A stretch of 11,510 bases of DNA from contig JADFWE010000374.1 in assembly GCA_015222915.1 (NCBI GenBank), positions 1 through 11,510 of the forward strand, given 5' to 3'. A program made the translations under genes and the position numbers. The notes under the pieces were generated by a model that was not told the origin of the DNA, searched no databases, and saw nothing but the letters and a program-made list of their open reading frames with translations. Source of the stretch: Pseudomonadota bacterium. Lineage in GTDB: Bacteria; Pseudomonadota; Gammaproteobacteria; SZUA-229. Shown piece after piece: positions 8,688 to 11,510 of the stretch; positions within the stretch are counted from its first letter, which is position 1, and each line of letters starts with the position of its first letter.

Positions 8688-10019
8688 ATGAAGGAAAATA
8701 ACCGGCGACAATTTCTTAAAAGCTTAGCTGGACTCAGTGGTCTGGCTGCTTCTGCTGTGCCCGGAATGGCCATTGCCAAGAAGGCTGCAAAGAAAGCACC
8801 GGTGACTAAGGTCAGGGATATCCGCCTGTCAAAAAACAAAACATACGTCCGTCTGGTTTTTGATCTGGACAAGATAGCCGAGCACTCACTGTTTTCCCTG
8901 CATACTCCCGAACGTGTTGTGCTGGATATCAAAGATACCAGCATGTCTCATGGCATGGTCGATCAGCTGGCAGCCAACTCTTTAATTCGCAGTATCCGCA
9001 GCGGTGTTCGTAATGGCAATGATCTGCGGGTGGTGTTTGATCTTAGCAAAGACGTTACCCCCAGAAGCTTCCTGCTTGCTCCTTCAGGTAAATCAGGGCA
9101 TCGTCTGGTGCTCGACCTGCACAACAAAAAACATACGACCACGACCAAAAAAGCCAAAAAACGCGATGTCATCATCGCCATCGATGCCGGTCATGGTGGT
9201 AAAGACCCTGGTGCAACGGGCCGTGCGGGCACCTATGAAAAGAATGTGACCCTGCAGATCGCCAAACGCCTTGAGAAAAGCATCAACCAGCAACGTGGTA
9301 TGAAAGCGGTGCTGATCCGTAAGAACGACCGTTATCTGCGGCTGCGTGAACGTATCCGTAAAGCACGTGATCTCCATGCCGATATGATGATCTCATTACA
9401 TGCCGATTCGTTCCCCGACCCACGAGCGCGTGGTTCGTCTATCTATGCCTTGTCTGTCGACGGTGCCAGTTCAGAAACTGCGCGCATGTTAGCGGATAAG
9501 GAAAATGCAGCTGACCTCCTGTTCGGTGATATCGACCTTGCCGTTGACGACCAGATGGTGAAGGAAGTGCTGTTTGACCTGTCCCTGACCGGAACCATCG
9601 AATCCAGTCTGGATATCGGCAGTGAGATACTCTCCCAGATAAAATCGGTAAACCGGGTGCACAAAAAACGCGTCCAGCAGGCAGGTTTTGCAGTACTGAA
9701 GGCGCCAAATATCCCTTCGATACTGATAGAAACGGCTTTTATCTCTAACCCGCGAGAAGAGAAAAACTTACGCAGCGCATCTCATCAGAAGAAAGTCGCT
9801 GGCGCGATTACCCGTGGTGTCGGCAAATATTTCTCACGAAAAGCACCGCCGGGAACATGGCTGGCCGAGACTGCAACTGAACATCACATAGAACATGGTG
9901 AAGATATCGCGAGTATCGCGACCAGGTACAAAGTTAACCAAGAAGATCTGCGTGCACGCAATGCGTTGTTCGCCGAAAACCTGAGGGCAGGCCAGGTTAT
10001 AAAAATTCCAGTGAGTTGA
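8688..10019 (+). CDS. amiB: Tat-exported N-acetylmuramoyl-L-alanine amidase, AmiB type, with AMIN and LysM domains
   Basis: A periplasmic zinc amidase that cleaves septal peptidoglycan during daughter-cell separation. From ATG 8688 it has 443 residues. The order is: a twin-arginine signal (NRRQFLK, then a hydrophobic stretch ending PGMAIA, about 1-30); an AMIN septal-targeting domain (about 40-145); a basic linker; Amidase_3 (about 158-380) with zinc ligands H169 (DAGHGGKDPGA), E184 (TYEKN) and H238 (SLHADSF) and catalytic E348 (LIETAFISNP); and one C-terminal LysM (about 395-443). The segment ASSETARMLADKENAADLL through ILSQI matches the autoinhibitory insert of EnvC/NlpD-activated amidases, so activator control is inferred. 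E. coli AmiB uses a Sec signal, while AmiA and AmiC use Tat; the symbol follows the nnr-tsaE context. A TTG start at 8661 is possible, but its extra nine residues are not needed. Confidence 0.93.
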   Translation: MKENNRRQFLKSLAGLSGLAASAVPGMAIAKKAAKKAPVTKVRDIRLSKNKTYVRLVFDLDKIAEHSLFSLHTPERVVLDIKDTSMSHGMVDQLAANSLIRSIRSGVRNGNDLRVVFDLSKDVTPRSFLLAPSGKSGHRLVLDLHNKKHTTTTKKAKKRDVIIAIDAGHGGKDPGATGRAGTYEKNVTLQIAKRLEKSINQQRGMKAVLIRKNDRYLRLRERIRKARDLHADMMISLHADSFPDPRARGSSIYALSVDGASSETARMLADKENAADLLFGDIDLAVDDQMVKEVLFDLSLTGTIESSLDIGSEILSQIKSVNRVHKKRVQQAGFAVLKAPNIPSILIETAFISNPREEKNLRSASHQKKVAGAITRGVGKYFSRKAPPGTWLAETATEHHIEHGEDIASIATRYKVNQEDLRARNALFAENLRAGQVIKIPVS

Positions 10020-10063
10020 TAAATATAATAATAACAACAATAAAAACCCACGGATAAACTGCT

Positions 10064-10091
10064 GATGACCCTTTTTAGGGTCATTTTTTTT
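10064..10091 (+). terminator. Intrinsic terminator after amiB
   Basis: ATGACCC (10065-10071) pairs with GGGTCAT (10078-10084) around TTTTTA, and eight T (10084-10091) follow at once. It lies 45 bases after the amiB stop and closes the nnr-tsaE-amiB cluster; mutL, the usual next gene, is not present. Confidence 0.92.
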
Positions 10092-10184
10092 GCCTGTGAT
10101 TTGTCTTATTAGGGTTCTGAGAGTGAAATGCTTTAGCTGCTACGCATTGCTTGAGGTCGCAGGAGCCGACATCAAAAAACATTA

Positions 10185-10377
10185 TTCTCGCAAAGGCGCA
10201 GAGAACGCAAAGATAAAAACAAGGATATTCAGTGTCATCCTGACCGAAGCGAAGCGCAGTGGAAGGATCTTTCTATTTGGCCTACAAACAAGATTCTTCG
10301 ACTCCACTGCATTATGCTCAGGATGATAAGAATAATCAAAAAAAGGTTTTCCTTTGCGTCCTCTGCGCCTTTGCGAG
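10185..10377. repeat. Nested palindromic repeat, copy 2 (outer arms)
   Basis: The left arm from 10185 reads TTCTCGCAAAGGCG, then CAGAGAACGCAAAGAT. The right arm at about 10350-10377 gives, on the other strand, CTCGCAAAGGCGCAGAGGA then CGCAAAGG. The arms are nearly self-complementary and match copy 1 at 152-405. Between them lies the inner module at 10233-10328. Short frames through this region are artefacts of the repeat. Confidence 0.8.
10233..10328. repeat. Inner palindromic module of repeat copy 2, inverted relative to copy 1
   Basis: TGTCATCCTGA (10233-10243) faces TCAGGATGATA (10318-10328), one mismatch from perfect. The left flank, CCGAAGCGAAGCGCAGTGGA, is type B, and the right flank in reverse complement, GCATAATGCAGTGGAGTCGA, is type A. 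This is the reverse of the order in copy 1. The module is about 96 bases against 150 in copy 1, so the centre varies while the arms are kept. Confidence 0.75.
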
Positions 10378-10800
10378 AGGGATGTGTTTTAAAGATTTTG
10401 ACTTCTGTTTCGTATCTGGTGTTGATTTCTGTTCAATAGAATGATCTGCGAATGCTTGTTATTAGTGTGTAACGCATTGATTTTGTTATGTATATATGTT
10501 CTGTGTGTGGCCTGCAGTTAATAGCTTATGGCATAAGAATAATGATTGTTCGAACATATAGCTGGCATGATTCCAGATCAGAAACTCTGATTTTTACACC
10601 GATTTCCCTATTATTTTTTGAGAAAACCAGGGGGTATTTAGCAAAAAAAGTATTCCCTGAATATCCGTCATGAAAATGCCATTTTTATTCATATATTGCA
10701 TGAAATAAGTGGTTATTAGCCGCAAATCTATCACTGAAGAGGTAGTTTCAAATAATATTTTGTGCGCCGGTTAACAAAAATAATATCTGCAGGTTTAAGG

Positions 10801-10835
10801 TGTCAGAAAATTGACGATTTTGTCACTTTGTGACA
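10801..10835. promoter_or_regulatory. Pair of TGTCA/TGACA dyads, candidate operator
   Basis: TGTCAC-TTT-GTGACA (10821-10835) is a perfect 6-bp inverted repeat. Immediately before it, TGTCA-N6-TGACG (10801-10816) is a near copy, 20 bp start to start (about two helical turns). Two in-phase dyads in a gene-free region upstream of a promoter-like sequence suggest binding of a dimeric regulator to two sites. The regulator is unknown: the spacing and half-site order do not match the CRP/FNR arrangement. Confidence 0.45.
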
Positions 10836-10868
10836 TAAAAATTAAAGGATTATTTAGTTGTTAATTCT

Positions 10869-10897
10869 TTGATTTTCACTGACTTAGCGTCTATTTT
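10869..10897 (+). promoter_or_regulatory. Possible sigma-70-like promoter
   Basis: TTGATT (10869-10874), a 17-bp spacer and TATTTT (10892-10897) sit 34 bases after the dyad pair. TATATC at 10897-10902 is an alternative -10 with a poor spacing. In DNA this AT-rich, chance matches are common. If real, the transcript would have a leader of roughly 200 bases or more before the secreted-protein start. Confidence 0.3.
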
Positions 10898-11160
10898 ATA
10901 TCTAGTACAAAGCAAAAAAAACAATAACAAAAAAACTTATAGAAATGCAGCTGTTTCACGTTTTCTCAAACGCAACAAAAAACCTCAAATGTTCAAAAAA
11001 ATATTTCGATGTTGAATCGCTTCAACTGAAATTTTTATCCCGGGTTCATTACCTCGGGTTACTTGCCTTGAAATACTGTAGGCCTGGAAATATTTAAGAC
11101 CGGTTATTTATTTTGAACATTTTTGATAATAATTTTCTGAAGAATTTTTTCGATCGTTTT

Positions 11161-11510
11161 GTGATTATTAAAACGCAAAGCGTACACGTGTTCGCGTCTG
11201 AAACTTTTGCTGCTGAAAATAAAAACTTCAAAATCACATCGCTGCATTTCAGTAAAAAAATATTTATAGTATTTTTACTTGTTAGTAGCTCACTTCCTTT
11301 TTCGACAAACGTTTACCCGGCAGCCGGTGATGTCATAAGCAGCACCAGTACGGTCGATTATATTATCGGCGGTATCCCGGGTTCGAGTTCATCGACGTCA
11401 TCTTTCATCGAAGACAGGATCATCAACTTTACCGTGTTGGAATCAAATGGTGGACTTGCGGTTCCGGTCATCAGTGATATGACAAAAGCTGTCATGCAGT
11501 TCACCGTGAC
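11161..11510 (+). CDS. Secreted/surface protein, N-terminal part (runs off the window); start uncertain
   Basis: The frame is open from 11098 (after TAA 11095-11097) to the window end, with no ATG before the signal peptide. Candidate starts are TTG 11113, GTG 11161 and GTG 11188, none with a good Shine-Dalgarno; 11161 is a compromise. A signal peptide is clear: SKKIFIVFLLVSSSLPF, then TNVYPA before AGDVISS. The mature part begins AGDVISSTSTVDYIIGG, then IINFTVLESNGG and MTKAVMQFTV. The pattern 'AG-x-x-I-s-n-t-a-t-v-x-Y ... v-x-F-t-V' is typical of large secreted proteins with DUF11-like beta-sandwich repeats, often rich in Ser and Thr. A role on the cell surface is inferred; no catalytic residue is visible. 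The AT-rich N-terminal codons contrast with the ordinary composition after about 11315. Confidence 0.6.
   Translation, partial: MIIKTQSVHVFASETFAAENKNFKITSLHFSKKIFIVFLLVSSSLPFSTNVYPAAGDVISSTSTVDYIIGGIPGSSSSTSSFIEDRIINFTVLESNGGLAVPVISDMTKAVMQFTV

Larger units (their letters stand above)
10386..11112. other. Long AT-rich intergenic region with no convincing gene
   Basis: More than 700 bases, clearly richer in A and T than the flanking genes, lie between the repeat and the final secreted-protein frame. Short frames at 10488-10673 and 10945-11097 have no ribosome site and no family resemblance. The region holds two TGTCA/TGACA dyads (10801-10835), a possible promoter (10869-10897), an A-rich tract after it (about 10907-10937), and an imperfect inverted pair around TGTTCAAAA (about 10986-11004) and TTTTGAACA (about 11108-11125). 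It probably serves as the regulatory region and long leader of the gene that follows, or is foreign DNA. Confidence 0.5.

Noticed and set aside
10090..10444. Two overlapping short + strand frames with cysteine-rich peptides
   Set aside because: They run through the nested palindromic repeat; their sequence is the repeat translated, with no start signals.
10488..10673. A 61-codon frame starting MYICSVCGLQ in the AT-rich region
   Set aside because: It has no Shine-Dalgarno, no domain and an irregular composition, and is expected by chance in a region of this length.
11171..11183. ACGCAAAGC in the leader of the last gene, recalling the GEMM (c-di-GMP) riboswitch core
   Set aside because: The upstream GGCAAACC-type half, the tetraloop and the P1 pairing are absent, and the match falls inside the open frame. 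It is a chance match.
11375..11392. GGGTTCGAGTTC resembling a tRNA T-loop
   Set aside because: It lies within the secreted-protein frame, and no acceptor or anticodon stem can be built around it.

Overview
The window looks like chromosomal DNA from a free-living gammaproteobacterium of moderate GC content. The evidence is an E. coli-like IscR and IscU, an AcnB-type aconitase B, a crcB-serS neighbourhood of the kind seen in pseudomonads, and the classic gammaproteobacterial order nnr (yjeF), tsaE, amiB. No taxon can be fixed from the sequence alone. All confident genes are on the + strand and are mostly housekeeping.

Layout. 1-102 is the 3' end of a peptide-type ABC transporter ATPase. 103-543 is intergenic, with a large nested palindromic repeat followed by a well-formed promoter carrying an IscR-type operator. 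544-1622 is a compact iscR-iscU unit closed by a strong intrinsic terminator; iscS, iscA, hscBA and fdx are absent here. 1698-4268 is acnB, followed by crcB/fluC (4328-4708) and serS (4850-6124). 6125-6381 is a gap with a repeat and a hairpin. 6382-10019 is nnr-tsaE-amiB, ending in an intrinsic terminator. mutL, the usual next gene, is not there. Instead there is a second nested repeat, about 780 bases of AT-rich DNA without a convincing gene, and the start of a secreted, surface-type protein that runs off the window.

How the genes relate. IscR and IscU serve Fe-S cluster homeostasis, and the adjacent AcnB is a [4Fe-4S] client, but the terminator and acnB's own -10 suggest separate transcription. 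Nnr repairs hydrated NAD(P)H. TsaE supports t6A modification of tRNA. AmiB splits septal peptidoglycan. SerS charges tRNA-Ser, and FluC exports fluoride.

The least ordinary content is intergenic. A family of palindromic repeats with arms of 8-9-nt CGCAGAG/CGCAAAG units occurs three times, plus one half-like copy. In two copies it encloses a second, unrelated palindrome (TGTCATCCTGA...TCAGGATGAYA), in opposite orientations; in one copy the inner module is absent. I see no complete undescribed multi-gene system. The best leads are this nested repeat, the reduced iscRU operon, and the leader and start of the final secreted protein.
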